64,000 bases of DNA from Psychrobacillus sp. OK032 (GTDB lineage: Bacteria > Bacillota > Bacilli > Bacillales_A > Planococcaceae), in contig NZ_FOGY01000001.1 of assembly GCF_900111345.1 (NCBI RefSeq), positions 248,001 to 312,000 of the forward strand, given 5' to 3'. Positions within the stretch are counted from its first letter, which is position 1, and each line of letters starts with the position of its first letter. Of this stretch, positions 17,144 to 26,129 are shown in pieces. Below the pieces are notes generated by a model. It saw nothing but the letters and a program-made list of their open reading frames with translations. It did not search any database and was not told the DNA's origin. A program made the translations under genes and the position numbers.

Positions 17144-18499
17144 TTACTCTTTCAGCGAAATAACTTTATTGATAAATTCATCACCACGTAGCTCGAAGCT
17201 GGCGTATTGATCCCAACTTGCGCAAGCTGGTGATAATAATACGACATCCCCTTCATCCGATACTTTTACCCCTTCTTCAATAGCTTCCACTAAATTTTTC
17301 ACTTGAACGACTGTTGGAATAGATTGTTCCTCTCCAAACTTTTGCAAACGTTCTGCAGTTTCCCCGTAATGAATTAACGCTTTTACATTACGTAGATATG
17401 GAATCAACTCATCAAAAGAATGACCTCTATCAACACCACCAGCAAGTAAAATGACTGGTTCCGAGAAACCTTCTAATGCACTTTTGGTTGCCAATGCGTT
17501 CGTAGCTTTAGAATCATTGTAGAACTTTCTATTGTTCCACTCTCTAATAAATTGCGTGCGATGTTTTACGCCGTGAAAGGTAGAAAGAACAGTCGTTATA
17601 TCTTCTATAGAACAACCCATTATTAGTGCTGTGGCAGTTGCTGCTAACACATTTTCTAAATTATGTTTGCCCCGAAGTGCGATGTTGGATCGTTCAAATA
17701 CCTGCTCGCCATTCCAATAGACGAACTGATCATCCGCGCTTATGCCATCTTTCGTCTTTTTGCTAACATAAAACGGAACTTTAATCGCCTTACTCTTTTC
17801 TGCATATTCCATTACAAGGTGTTGTTCTCCATTATAAATAAACCAGTCGGAAGCATCTTGGTTTCTCGTAATATTAAATTTAGCATCCGTATATTCTTGG
17901 AAATCCTCATGATAATCTAAATGGGCTTCATATAAATTCATCAAAATGGAAATTTTCGGTTTTAATTGTTCTGTTCCCATTAGTTGGAACGATGAAAGCT
18001 CTGTTACGATTGTATGCTCTTTTGAAGCTTCTTTCGCTACACTACTAGCAACTGTTCCAATATTCCCTGCGATTAATGGGTGTTTTTGTCCTTGTTTCAG
18101 TATTTCAAAGATAAGTGTAGTTGTTGTTGTTTTTCCATTAGATCCGGTAATACCAATCATTGGTGCATCACTTATACGATAAGCAAGCTCGACTTCTGTC
18201 CAAACTGGGATTCCTCTTTCTTTCGCTTCCGCAATAACGGAGTTTGAGTAAGGAATACCAGGGTTCTTTACTATAAGACTGAATCCTTCGTCTAAAAGAT
18301 CCTCGGGATGACTTCCACATATAACCGTTAATCCTTTAGAAAGTAAGTACTGTGCATTCTCGTTTTCATCAAAAGGTTTTGCATCATTAACAGTTACAAA
18401 GGCACCTAAATCATGCAAAATTTCGGCCGCAGCCGTACCACTCTTCGCCAGGCCTAATACTAGTATTTTTTTATGATAGACAATTGGTAACTGTTTCAC
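17144..18499 (-). CDS. murD: UDP-N-acetylmuramoyl-L-alanine:D-glutamate ligase MurD
   Basis: Cytoplasmic ATP-dependent ligase that adds D-glutamate to UDP-MurNAc-L-Ala. At 451 residues it is full length. The Rossmann-like N-terminus has ILVLGLAKSGTAAAEIL, the central Mur ligase P-loop is GITGSNGKTTTTTL, and later motifs include LYEAHLDYHEDF, YNDSKATNALATKSAL and LLSPACASWDQY. It lies one base from mraY. murE, the next enzyme of the pathway, is missing from this cluster. Confidence 0.97.
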   Translation of the reverse strand: MKQLPIVYHKKILVLGLAKSGTAAAEILHDLGAFVTVNDAKPFDENENAQYLLSKGLTVICGSHPEDLLDEGFSLIVKNPGIPYSNSVIAEAKERGIPVWTEVELAYRISDAPMIGITGSNGKTTTTTLIFEILKQGQKHPLIAGNIGTVASSVAKEASKEHTIVTELSSFQLMGTEQLKPKISILMNLYEAHLDYHEDFQEYTDAKFNITRNQDASDWFIYNGEQHLVMEYAEKSKAIKVPFYVSKKTKDGISADDQFVYWNGEQVFERSNIALRGKHNLENVLAATATALIMGCSIEDITTVLSTFHGVKHRTQFIREWNNRKFYNDSKATNALATKSALEGFSEPVILLAGGVDRGHSFDELIPYLRNVKALIHYGETAERLQKFGEEQSIPTVVQVKNLVEAIEEGVKVSDEGDVVLLSPACASWDQYASFELRGDEFINKVISLKE

Positions 18500-18500
18500 T

Positions 18501-19472
18501 TTACAAAACCTCCATCAATACAACAAACATAGCGGCAACAAAACCAACTGCCCAAAATACAGTTACAATTTTGCGCTCATTCCAACCAGAAAGTTCAAAA
18601 TGATGATGAATCGGACTCATTTTAAAAATACGCTTGCCAGTCGTTTTAAAACTAATTACTTGTAAAATAACGGATAAAGTTTCTACCACAAAAATAATAC
18701 CAACGATTAGTAACATTAACTCTTGCTTGACTAGAATTGATACCATTGCCAGCGAGCCACCCAATGCGAGTGAACCAGTATCACCCATGAATACTTTTGC
18801 CGGATTTTTATTGAATAAAAGAAATCCTAATAGAGCTCCAGCCACACTAAATGCGAAAATGGCTATATCTGTTTGTTCAAAAGTAAGTGCTAGCACTGCA
18901 AATGTTACGAAAGCTACAGACGCAGTACCGGATACTAAACCATCTAGCCCATCTGACAAATTCACTGCATTAGAAAATCCTACTAACCAGAAGATTAGAA
19001 ACGCTACATAAAATTGACCAAGTGAGAAATCGACATTCGTAAATGGAATGGCAAGTGATGTATCAAATGGACCTAATTTTAATAAGAAATAAGCAACAAT
19101 GGATATTACAATTTGGCCAATCAATTTTTGAATAGAAGTTAACCCAAGATTTCGCTTTAATACTACTTTAATAAAGTCATCCAAAAATCCAATAGCTCCA
19201 AATCCAACTAAGATGATGAGCAAAACAATTGATTGTGTCGTTAACTTATCGAAGTAAAACGACAGACCAATCGTGGAGACGATGATGGAAGTAATAAAAA
19301 TAAGTCCTCCCATTGTTGGCGTTCCTGCTTTTTTTTGGTGTGATTCAGGTCCTTCTTCTCTAATACTTTGGCCAAATTTCATCTTCCTTAGATAAGGAAT
19401 AACGAATGGTGCAAGAATGACCGATAAAAGAAAACTAACAAATAGTGTTATAATCGTTGCAGATAATGTCAT
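18501..19472 (-). CDS. mraY: Phospho-MurNAc-pentapeptide transferase MraY
   Basis: Integral membrane enzyme that moves phospho-MurNAc-pentapeptide to undecaprenyl phosphate to form lipid I. The 323-residue protein has about ten hydrophobic segments and the family motifs KKAGTPTMGGL, FLDDFIKV, NAVNLSDGLDGL (catalytic aspartates) and MSPIHHHFELSGWNE. It is immediately upstream of murD and downstream of spoVD. Confidence 0.98.
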   Translation of the reverse strand: MTLSATIITLFVSFLLSVILAPFVIPYLRKMKFGQSIREEGPESHQKKAGTPTMGGLIFITSIIVSTIGLSFYFDKLTTQSIVLLIILVGFGAIGFLDDFIKVVLKRNLGLTSIQKLIGQIVISIVAYFLLKLGPFDTSLAIPFTNVDFSLGQFYVAFLIFWLVGFSNAVNLSDGLDGLVSGTASVAFVTFAVLALTFEQTDIAIFAFSVAGALLGFLLFNKNPAKVFMGDTGSLALGGSLAMVSILVKQELMLLIVGIIFVVETLSVILQVISFKTTGKRIFKMSPIHHHFELSGWNERKIVTVFWAVGFVAAMFVVLMEVL

Positions 19473-19538
19473 AAAAAAATCTCCTTAATTGCCATCAACT
19501 ATAGCTGAATGTTCCATAGTTATTTATTTTTTAAATGG

Positions 19539-21419
19539 TTATTTCGTATATACATGTATGGTTCCATCAATAGGTATTAGACTATCTTCTTTTGGTAACT
19601 GGGTAAGTATTTCATCCCCATCACCATGCCAAACTATTGAAAATGGATACATATAGGACGTTACTTCTTTTTTCTTTACTCCTATTAAATTCGGAGTACG
19701 AACTTGCTCGATATCTCCCCAGCGGTATTCTTTTTCCAATTGTTTACCACCGGCGGTAACCTCCAATGAGTCCTCGATGATTTGCCCTACAATCGGTGCT
19801 GCAATGACAGACCCAAACAATAAAGAATTTTTGGGATTATCGATTGCAACGTATACAACTATTTCCGGATTATCCGCTGGAGCAAAACCGATAAAAGATA
19901 CGATATATTCACCTTCCATATATCTACCATCTTTTACTTTTTGGGCAGTACCTGTTTTTCCACCAATTCGCAAACCATCTCTATATGCTTGCCTACCGGA
20001 GCCTAACGCTACAACATGTTCTAGCGCATCTCGAACTTTCGCAGATGTTTCTTCACTAATTACTTGTTTTTTCATCTCTGGTTCGGTACTCGATAAAATA
20101 TTATTTGTTTCCCCTTCTAACACATTTTTTACAATATACGGTTTATATAAATAACCCCCGTTTACTGCTGCAGCAACCGCCTGCACTTGTTGAATAGGTG
20201 TTACAGAAATACCTTGGCCGAATGATGTAGTCGCATGTTCAACAGGTCCGTATCGATCTTTACTAAATAGAATGCCCGTAGATTCCCCAGCCATGCCTGA
20301 ACCTGTCGATTGTCCAAAACCAAAATTTCGAATATACTCCTGAAGCTTATCCGGACCTACTCTTCTCCCAAGCTCGATAAAACCTGGGTTACAGGAGTCT
20401 TGGACTACTTCTAGGAAAGTTTCATCTCCATGTCCTTGTCTTTTCCAGCATCTTAGCCTTGCACCTTCTACCATCGTATAACCAGCATCAAAAAAATGAT
20501 CCTTTTCTAAATCCACTACATTTTCTTCTAATGCAGCACTTAATGTAATTATTTTAAATGTTGAGCCGGGTTCAAATGTCATCCAAACTGGTAAATTACG
20601 ATTATATATAGTAGAGTCCACATCTTGGTAATTTGCAGGATCAAAGTTTGGAGCTGATGCGAGTGCGAGTATTTCTCCTGTATTAGGATTCATTGCTATC
20701 CCAATAGCTTGCGTTGCATCATATTGCTTCATCGCTTGAGAAAGTTCCCTTTCCACCACTTGTTGGATTTTCATATCAATCGTTAGCTGTACATGATTAC
20801 CTTTCACGCCACTTTTCCAACCATCATCTACATGCGGTAAAGGAATGCCTTTTGCATCCGTATACATTCGAATGGCCGAATCTTTGCCTATTAATACAGA
20901 ATCATATTGATATTCAATTCCCGCAAGTCCTTGTGTGTCATAACCGGTAAATCCTAATAATCTAGAAAGCATCTCTCCGTGGGGGTAGTCTCGTACATAA
21001 TCGACACCAGAATATAGCCCTTTAATATTCTTATCTTGTATTTCCATTGCTAGTTCAGTAGAGATATTTTTCCCAGCAGGTGCAACTTTTATGATGGAGG
21101 CTCTCTTATTCAGTTGTTCAAATAGCTTTTCTTTTTCCATTTGAATAAGTGGTGCAATTTGTTCAGCTACTTGTTCTGGGTCATCATTTTGTGACGGCAT
21201 GTAAAATAAAGTCGGTGCGAGCTTATTTCCTACAATTATTTCTCCATTCCTATCCAAAATATTGCCTCGTAGTGATGAATAAGGAAGCTCTCGATCCCAG
21301 CTCTCTTTTGCTTTAGTCGTCAATTCATCAAATTGAAAAAATTGTAGTTGTATTAGTTTAGCTCCAACTAATAGAAATAAAATAATCGTTATTAACCAAA
21401 TCATTCGCAGACGGATCAT
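19539..21419 (-). CDS. spoVD: Sporulation-specific class B penicillin-binding protein SpoVD
   Basis: Transpeptidase for cortex peptidoglycan, partner of SpoVE. A membrane anchor (residues 7-25) precedes the dimerisation domain (LRGNILDRNGEIIVGNK) and the transpeptidase motifs EPGSTFKI (catalytic Ser), SCN and KTGTAQKV. One PASTA domain follows (VRTPNLIGVKKKEV). Sequence identity to B. subtilis SpoVD is high around ARLRCWKRQGHG. The first ATG has no ribosome binding site. An AAGGAG lies eight bases before an in-frame ATT six codons upstream, so initiation there is possible. Confidence 0.93.
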   Translation of the reverse strand: MIRLRMIWLITIILFLLVGAKLIQLQFFQFDELTTKAKESWDRELPYSSLRGNILDRNGEIIVGNKLAPTLFYMPSQNDDPEQVAEQIAPLIQMEKEKLFEQLNKRASIIKVAPAGKNISTELAMEIQDKNIKGLYSGVDYVRDYPHGEMLSRLLGFTGYDTQGLAGIEYQYDSVLIGKDSAIRMYTDAKGIPLPHVDDGWKSGVKGNHVQLTIDMKIQQVVERELSQAMKQYDATQAIGIAMNPNTGEILALASAPNFDPANYQDVDSTIYNRNLPVWMTFEPGSTFKIITLSAALEENVVDLEKDHFFDAGYTMVEGARLRCWKRQGHGDETFLEVVQDSCNPGFIELGRRVGPDKLQEYIRNFGFGQSTGSGMAGESTGILFSKDRYGPVEHATTSFGQGISVTPIQQVQAVAAAVNGGYLYKPYIVKNVLEGETNNILSSTEPEMKKQVISEETSAKVRDALEHVVALGSGRQAYRDGLRIGGKTGTAQKVKDGRYMEGEYIVSFIGFAPADNPEIVVYVAIDNPKNSLLFGSVIAAPIVGQIIEDSLEVTAGGKQLEKEYRWGDIEQVRTPNLIGVKKKEVTSYMYPFSIVWHGDGDEILTQLPKEDSLIPIDGTIHVYTK

Positions 21420-21434
21420 TTGCTTTATTTTAGA

Positions 21435-21451
21435 AATGCCATTTTCTCCTT
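21435..21451 (-). promoter_or_regulatory. Ribosome binding site in front of an in-frame ATT of spoVD
   Basis: AAGGAG at 21451-21446, eight-base gap, then ATT at 21437-21435 in the spoVD frame (ISKIKQ then the ATG at 21419). No ATG, GTG or TTG lies in frame between the upstream TAG and 21419. An out-of-frame ATG within the gap runs into a stop after four codons. Confidence 0.45.
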
Positions 21452-21517
21452 TTGCTCGTTTTAGATAACGTATGAGAAAATGACAGTAACTATTCTATTC
21501 CTCTTTATATAACTCTA

Positions 21518-23725
21518 CTAATCTTGCGGTAGTTCTTCCACTAATTCCTCTTCCAAAGGAGCAGTAGTATTTACCATTTCTTCGGGGGTCGCTAATTGGA
21601 CAACGATTGGTGTTTCATTAGATACAATGGAACCAGCTGTCAAACTTTGCTCTGTCACAAACCCTTCCCCAATAATTTCGATAGGAAGATTCGCTAATGA
21701 TTTATATATCATTAAATTTCGTTTTGACCAACCTGTAAAATTTGGTAATTGAATTTCACCTTGTCCTTTAATGAACACCGTGCCACTAGAAATAATAGAT
21801 GTACCAGCACTCGGGTACTGCTCCATTACACTTTCTGACTGCCCAATTATAACAGTTTTCAAGCCTTGTGACTCTAGCATACTTTGACTCTCAAAAATAT
21901 TTTTACCAACTACATTTGGCATTTCAATTGGGGTAGCAAGCTCCAGATTTTCAGGTTGAACGTTTAAGTATTTCAGACTTTTTTCTGTTACTGCATTAAA
22001 TATTTCAGCAACTGGTTGTGACCCAGATTCCGATAACTCTAACTTCGGTTTATGCACAGTGACATACACGATTAACTGTGGGTCTTCCACAGGAGCCATT
22101 CCTAAGAACGAATATAAAAATAATTCGCGGCCCCAGTAATATCCTCCACCTGGTTTTGCAATTTGTGCTGTTCCTGTCTTCCCAGCGGTAGTATATTCAT
22201 CTAGTTTAAAACGTTTTGCAGTACCATATTCAGATGTAACCGTACTAGCTAGAATTTCCTTCACTTGATCAGCTGTTTTTTCTGAAATAGGCGATTTTTT
22301 TTCGGTAGGTTGATGATCGCTTAGTACTTCACCGGTATTCGGATCAACAATTTTATCAATAACATATGGTTGCATCATCTTTCCTTTGTTCGTTATTGCA
22401 GTCATCCCTTGAATCATTTGAATAGGAGTCACAGTAGTACCTTGCCCGTATGTCGTTGTTACTCTGTTCAACGGATAGGTATCAAGAACAGTTCCTGTAG
22501 CTTCATTCGGAAGATCTATACCTGTTTTTTCTCCAAAACCGAACCGATGGATATATTCGATGAATGTTTCATCTCCCATTCGGTTAAGTAAATATGCCAT
22601 GGACACGTTAGATGATCGTTGAAAACCTTCTATATACGTAATTGGGCCCCACCCATATACATTATGATCTCGAATTGTATCACCGAATAATGTGTAGGAT
22701 CCTGAGTTAAAATAGTCATTTGGATCCCATACACCTTCTTCAATTGCTGCAGCTAAAGTAAAGATTTTAAAAGTAGAGCCAGGTTCGATCGTTTGTTCTG
22801 TTGCCTCATTTAACCAATTTGTAGACAAGCCTTCTCGGGTATTTGGCTCGAACGTTGGCCTTTGGGACATTGCGAGAATTTCTCCTGTTTTAGCATTCGC
22901 CACTATGGCAGTCATTTTCTCAGGATTATATTGTTCTTCCGCTTTGTTAAGTGCATCTTCTAAAAAGTTTTGAATTGTTTTATCAATGGTCAAATGTATA
23001 TCTTGACCATTCTGCGGTTCCATCACCATTTTTTCTGCATTTGGAAGTAAAAATCCTTTTGTATCACCTTTAAATTCTACTTTCCCAGGGGTTCCTGTTA
23101 ACTCTTTGTCATATATATATTCAAGCCCCATTTTCCCCACGGTTTCTGCTTCACCCTCTTCATTCTCTTCTTTTAGTGCAAATCCTATTAAATGTGAAGC
23201 AAATTGACCGTTAGGATAAAGTCTTTTCAAATCTTGCTCAAAAATAATTCCGGGTAAATTTTGTGCTTTTATTTCATTCATTTCTTTATGACTAATATCT
23301 CTACCAGCTTTTCCAAACTCTACTTGATATCTTTCTTTTTCTATACTTTTGTTCAATAAATCCTCTATCTCTTCTTCCGTCATATCAATATATTGCGATA
23401 ATACTTGAGCGGTTTCTTTCGTATCTATTACATGTCTAGGTACTTTACTATTCTCCGAAGCTTTTGGGCTTATAACGGCGATCATTTTATAACTTAATGT
23501 GTCTTGAACAATAATTTCCCCGTTCCGATCGATAATGTTACCTCTACTCGCTTGTAAAACTTGTTCTTTACTATACTTCGAATCTGCTTTTGCTGATAAT
23601 ACTTGTCCTTCTGCAATTCCGGTCACTTGAATGAAAACGAATCTTCCCAATAATAGAAAAAAGAGCCCTCCATATAATAAAAACATAAGAAAGGCTCCCC
23701 ATTGAAAACGAAATTTTTTATTCAT
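21518..23725 (-). CDS. pbpB: Division penicillin-binding protein 2B
   Basis: Essential class B septal transpeptidase. The 735-residue protein has an N-terminal anchor (about 12-33), the dimerisation domain (ASRGNIIDRNGEIIVQD), active-site motifs EPGSTFKIF, SSN and KTGTAQIA, then two C-terminal PASTA repeats (MPNVVGKNIFESQSML and LPNFTGWSKRNLM) and an acidic tail. Its ATG overlaps the ftsL stop (ATGA), implying translational coupling. Confidence 0.96.
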   Translation of the reverse strand: MNKKFRFQWGAFLMFLLYGGLFFLLLGRFVFIQVTGIAEGQVLSAKADSKYSKEQVLQASRGNIIDRNGEIIVQDTLSYKMIAVISPKASENSKVPRHVIDTKETAQVLSQYIDMTEEEIEDLLNKSIEKERYQVEFGKAGRDISHKEMNEIKAQNLPGIIFEQDLKRLYPNGQFASHLIGFALKEENEEGEAETVGKMGLEYIYDKELTGTPGKVEFKGDTKGFLLPNAEKMVMEPQNGQDIHLTIDKTIQNFLEDALNKAEEQYNPEKMTAIVANAKTGEILAMSQRPTFEPNTREGLSTNWLNEATEQTIEPGSTFKIFTLAAAIEEGVWDPNDYFNSGSYTLFGDTIRDHNVYGWGPITYIEGFQRSSNVSMAYLLNRMGDETFIEYIHRFGFGEKTGIDLPNEATGTVLDTYPLNRVTTTYGQGTTVTPIQMIQGMTAITNKGKMMQPYVIDKIVDPNTGEVLSDHQPTEKKSPISEKTADQVKEILASTVTSEYGTAKRFKLDEYTTAGKTGTAQIAKPGGGYYWGRELFLYSFLGMAPVEDPQLIVYVTVHKPKLELSESGSQPVAEIFNAVTEKSLKYLNVQPENLELATPIEMPNVVGKNIFESQSMLESQGLKTVIIGQSESVMEQYPSAGTSIISSGTVFIKGQGEIQLPNFTGWSKRNLMIYKSLANLPIEIIGEGFVTEQSLTAGSIVSNETPIVVQLATPEEMVNTTAPLEEELVEELPQD

Positions 23726-24090
23726 TGTCCTGGTACTACCTTCACGTTTTGCTCATTCAATTTCAATCCGAGCTCTTCCGCCTTTTTCCAAATGCGATCA
23801 TAGGTAGATAGTTCACTTACTTGTATGGACAAATCTGTATTTTCTTTTGAAGTAGTATCGATTTGTTTTTCGATTTGAGAAATGTCCGTAGTTGTAGAAC
23901 GAACAGCGGTTTGCGTTTGGATAATCATGACAGCGAGTAAAGTTACAACAGCAAGCAGACAAATGAGTAATATTTTCTCACCTTTTGATAAAAGCTTTTT
24001 ATGTTTCTGGACCGTTTTTTGTTTTTGTGGTTGTTCTGGGAAAGAAGGACGACTTATGTAAGTCTCTGACTGATGATTACGTAAAGCCAT
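23722..24090 (-). CDS. ftsL: Cell-division protein FtsL
   Basis: Short bitopic protein (122 residues) of the divisome. A basic cytoplasmic region is followed by one membrane segment (about 41-62) and an extracytoplasmic leucine-zipper-like coiled coil (ISQIEKQIDTTSKENTDL), ending in VKVVPGQ. The ATG directly abuts the rsmH stop, and its own stop overlaps the pbpB start. Position between rsmH and pbpB makes the assignment firm despite low sequence conservation. Confidence 0.93.
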   Translation of the reverse strand: MALRNHQSETYISRPSFPEQPQKQKTVQKHKKLLSKGEKILLICLLAVVTLLAVMIIQTQTAVRSTTTDISQIEKQIDTTSKENTDLSIQVSELSTYDRIWKKAEELGLKLNEQNVKVVPGQ

Positions 24091-25041
24091 TTAAACACTT
24101 CCTTTTTCTATTAGTTTTTCCACAATTCGTAGCTTAGCGGATCGAGATCGATTATTCACTTCTAGTTCTTCAGCTGAAGGTAATATCGGTTTTCTTGTTA
24201 CTAGTTTTAACATTGGCTCCATCCCAGCTGGAATTACTGGCAAGTTTGGAGGTAAATCAGGTAAGGACGAAGCTTCCTTAAAAATTGTTTTTGCTAATCT
24301 ATCTTCGAGCGAATGGAATGTAATCACACTAATTCTTCCACCCACGTTGATCAGTTGGATAGCATCTTCGAGAGAATCCTCCGCTGCTCCAAGTTCATCA
24401 TTTACTGCTATTCGGATTGCTTGAAAAATTCGTTTAGCCGGATGCCCACCTGTTCGTCTTGCCGCGGCTGGAATCCCTGCTTTTATTAACTCCACCAATT
24501 GGAAAGTCGTCTCAATCGGAGCTGTTTCTCGAGCTTGTTCAATTTTACGAGCAACTTGTTTGGAGAACTTCTCTTCCCCGTATCGGAAAAATATTTTCAC
24601 CAATTTTTCATATGCCCACTCATTAATAACATGATAAGCAGTTAACTCGCTAGTTTGATCCATACGCATATCAAGAGGAGCGTCATAGTTATAGCTGAAA
24701 CCACGTTCTGGCGTATCGAGCTGTGGGGAAGATACCCCAAGGTCATATAATATGCCATCTACTTTTTCAATCCCAATTTCAGCAAGTTCTTTTTTCAAAT
24801 AACGAAAATTCGCATGTACAAAAGTTACTTGATCTAAATAAGGTGCAAGCTTTATTTTTGCATTTTCAATTGCGGTCATATCTTGATCGAAACAAATTAA
24901 CTTACCTTGTTTATTTAATTGTTGCACTAAGTATTCACTATGACCTGCACCACCTAATGTACAGTCCACGTAAATACCATCTGGACGAACAGCAAGTCCA
25001 TCTACCGTTTCCTTTAATAATACTGTTGTGTGATGAAACAA
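24091..25041 (-). CDS. rsmH: 16S rRNA N4-methyltransferase RsmH (MraW)
   Basis: Methylates C1402 of 16S rRNA with SAM. The 316-residue protein starts [16 protein letters not shown] and has the SAM-binding motif [15 protein letters not shown]. Further family motifs are [48 protein letters not shown] and [19 protein letters not shown] is well placed before the ATG. Family B element B2 separates it from mraZ. Confidence 0.97.
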   Translation of the reverse strand: MFHHTTVLLKETVDGLAVRPDGIYVDCTLGGAGHSEYLVQQLNKQGKLICFDQDMTAIENAKIKLAPYLDQVTFVHANFRYLKKELAEIGIEKVDGILYDLGVSSPQLDTPERGFSYNYDAPLDMRMDQTSELTAYHVINEWAYEKLVKIFFRYGEEKFSKQVARKIEQARETAPIETTFQLVELIKAGIPAAARRTGGHPAKRIFQAIRIAVNDELGAAEDSLEDAIQLINVGGRISVITFHSLEDRLAKTIFKEASSLPDLPPNLPVIPAGMEPMLKLVTRKPILPSAEELEVNNRSRSAKLRIVEKLIEKGSV

Positions 25042-25059
25042 GCCTTTTCCTCCTTAATC

Positions 25060-25259
25060 AAAATCGGCTCGGCATATTTGCCTCTCCTTTTCTTCGTTCA
25101 GCCCCGCAAAAGTGAATTCTCCTACGAAAGCCCGTCATAGAAAACGGCGCGTCTGGATTTTTACTCGAGCATGCCCGATACAATCTCTTAAAAATCCGTG
25201 ACATCCGCCGGAGGCTCTGCCTCAATTAAACTGGGGGTGACCCCGGCTGAATTAAGTTA
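25060..25259 (-). repeat. Family B intergenic element, shortened copy B2
   Basis: Starts with the mraZ stop codon (TAACTTAATTCAGC, 25259-25246) and contains the ACATCCGCCGGAGGC block at about 25201-25215. The hairpins are degenerate here compared with copies B1 and B4. It fills the gap between mraZ and the rsmH ribosome binding site. Confidence 0.75.
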
Positions 25260-25688
25260 GATATCGAAGCCAATCATATTTTCTGCAATGTCATTGAAGG
25301 AATCCTCAGATTCTTCAAAGTAATTTTCCCAAGCATCCTTCGCCCAAATTTCCAGGCGGTTTGAAACTCCTAACACGATACATTCCTTGTCCATCTTTGC
25401 ATAACTACGAAGATTACTCGGAATATTAATACGCCCCGTTTTATCAATTTCAACTTCTGTAGCACCTGAAAAGAAAAACCGAGTAAATGCCCGTGCATCT
25501 TTTTTAGTTACAGGAAGTTCTTTTAATTTTTCCTCGAGTTTTCGCCATTCATTCATAGGATAACCAAATAAACAATTATCAAGACCACGTGTTAAAACAA
25601 AACAGTCTTCTAAGTGTTCACGAAATTTGGAAGGTATTATTAACCGTCCCTTCGCATCAACGTTATGTTGATATTCGCCCATGAACAT
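25257..25688 (-). CDS. mraZ: Transcriptional regulator MraZ
   Basis: Double AbrB-type (SpoVT-like) DNA-binding protein that controls the dcw operon. At 143 residues it equals the B. subtilis protein. The two half-domains show [20 protein letters not shown] and [19 protein letters not shown]; the end is [14 protein letters not shown] start at MFMGEYQ (25688) by homology; a GTG three codons earlier lies inside the ribosome binding site. MraZ-box repeats lie just upstream. Its TAA begins family B element B2. Confidence 0.96.
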   Translation of the reverse strand: MFMGEYQHNVDAKGRLIIPSKFREHLEDCFVLTRGLDNCLFGYPMNEWRKLEEKLKELPVTKKDARAFTRFFFSGATEVEIDKTGRINIPSNLRSYAKMDKECIVLGVSNRLEIWAKDAWENYFEESEDSFNDIAENMIGFDI

Positions 25689-25717
25689 GCTACTCACCCC
25701 ACTTTATGTCATTAACA

Positions 25718-25742
25718 TACCACATCCCCCCACTTTCCTCCA
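25718..25742 (-). promoter_or_regulatory. MraZ operator: TGGNN repeats at 10-base spacing
   Basis: Minus strand TGGAG (25742-25738), TGGGG (25732-25728) and TGGTA (25722-25718), each separated by five bases. MraZ proteins are known to bind arrays of TGGGN-type boxes with five-base spacers in front of their own operon. Autorepression of mraZ-rsmH-ftsL-pbpB is the likely consequence. Confidence 0.7.
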
Positions 25743-25837
25743 CCCATTTTTAAAAAAATGAGCATTTAATTTTTCAAAATGCGTAAATAGTACTTGTTGA
25801 GACAAAATCGGTGCCAAAAAGCTATATTTTTCCTCAT

Positions 25838-25867
25838 ACAAAAGCCCCCACAAAACTGTGGGGGCTT
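25838..25867 (-). terminator. Terminator between bshC and mraZ
   Basis: Minus strand AAGCCCCCACA / TGTGGGGGCTT stem with a four-base loop and a short T tract. It lies beyond element B3 and would end bshC transcription. Confidence 0.8.
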
Positions 25868-25875
25868 GCGCTTAA

Positions 25876-26129
25876 TCAAATATGCCTCGGCGTATTTGCG
25901 CCAATATTTCCCTCGAACTTGCTCGAGAACATCCTCTGAAAATCTGTGGCATCCGCCGGAGGCTATAACTTTATTCAGAAGTTATTAATTATTTGCGAGG
26001 TGTAACCGCAGGAACAGGGGTTTGTTGGCCCTCGTTTGATTTTTATTTGTATCTCACCACATATAAACAGTGGGAGACATCTGCTCCTGCGCAAGCTCGT
26101 CGCAATAAAACATTTGCTGAATTAAGTTA
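25876..26129 (-). repeat. Family B intergenic element, copy B3
   Basis: Begins with the bshC stop (TAACTTAATTCAG, 26129-26117), carries the inverted end TAACTTTATTCAG at 25977-25989 and the CATCCGCCGGAGGC block just before it. The distal hairpin is CAAATATGC / GCGTATTTG, where B1 has CAAATTCGC / GCGAATTTG, so a T-A pair became A-T. The CTCCTGCGCAAGCTCGTCGC module is at about 26084. Confidence 0.85.
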
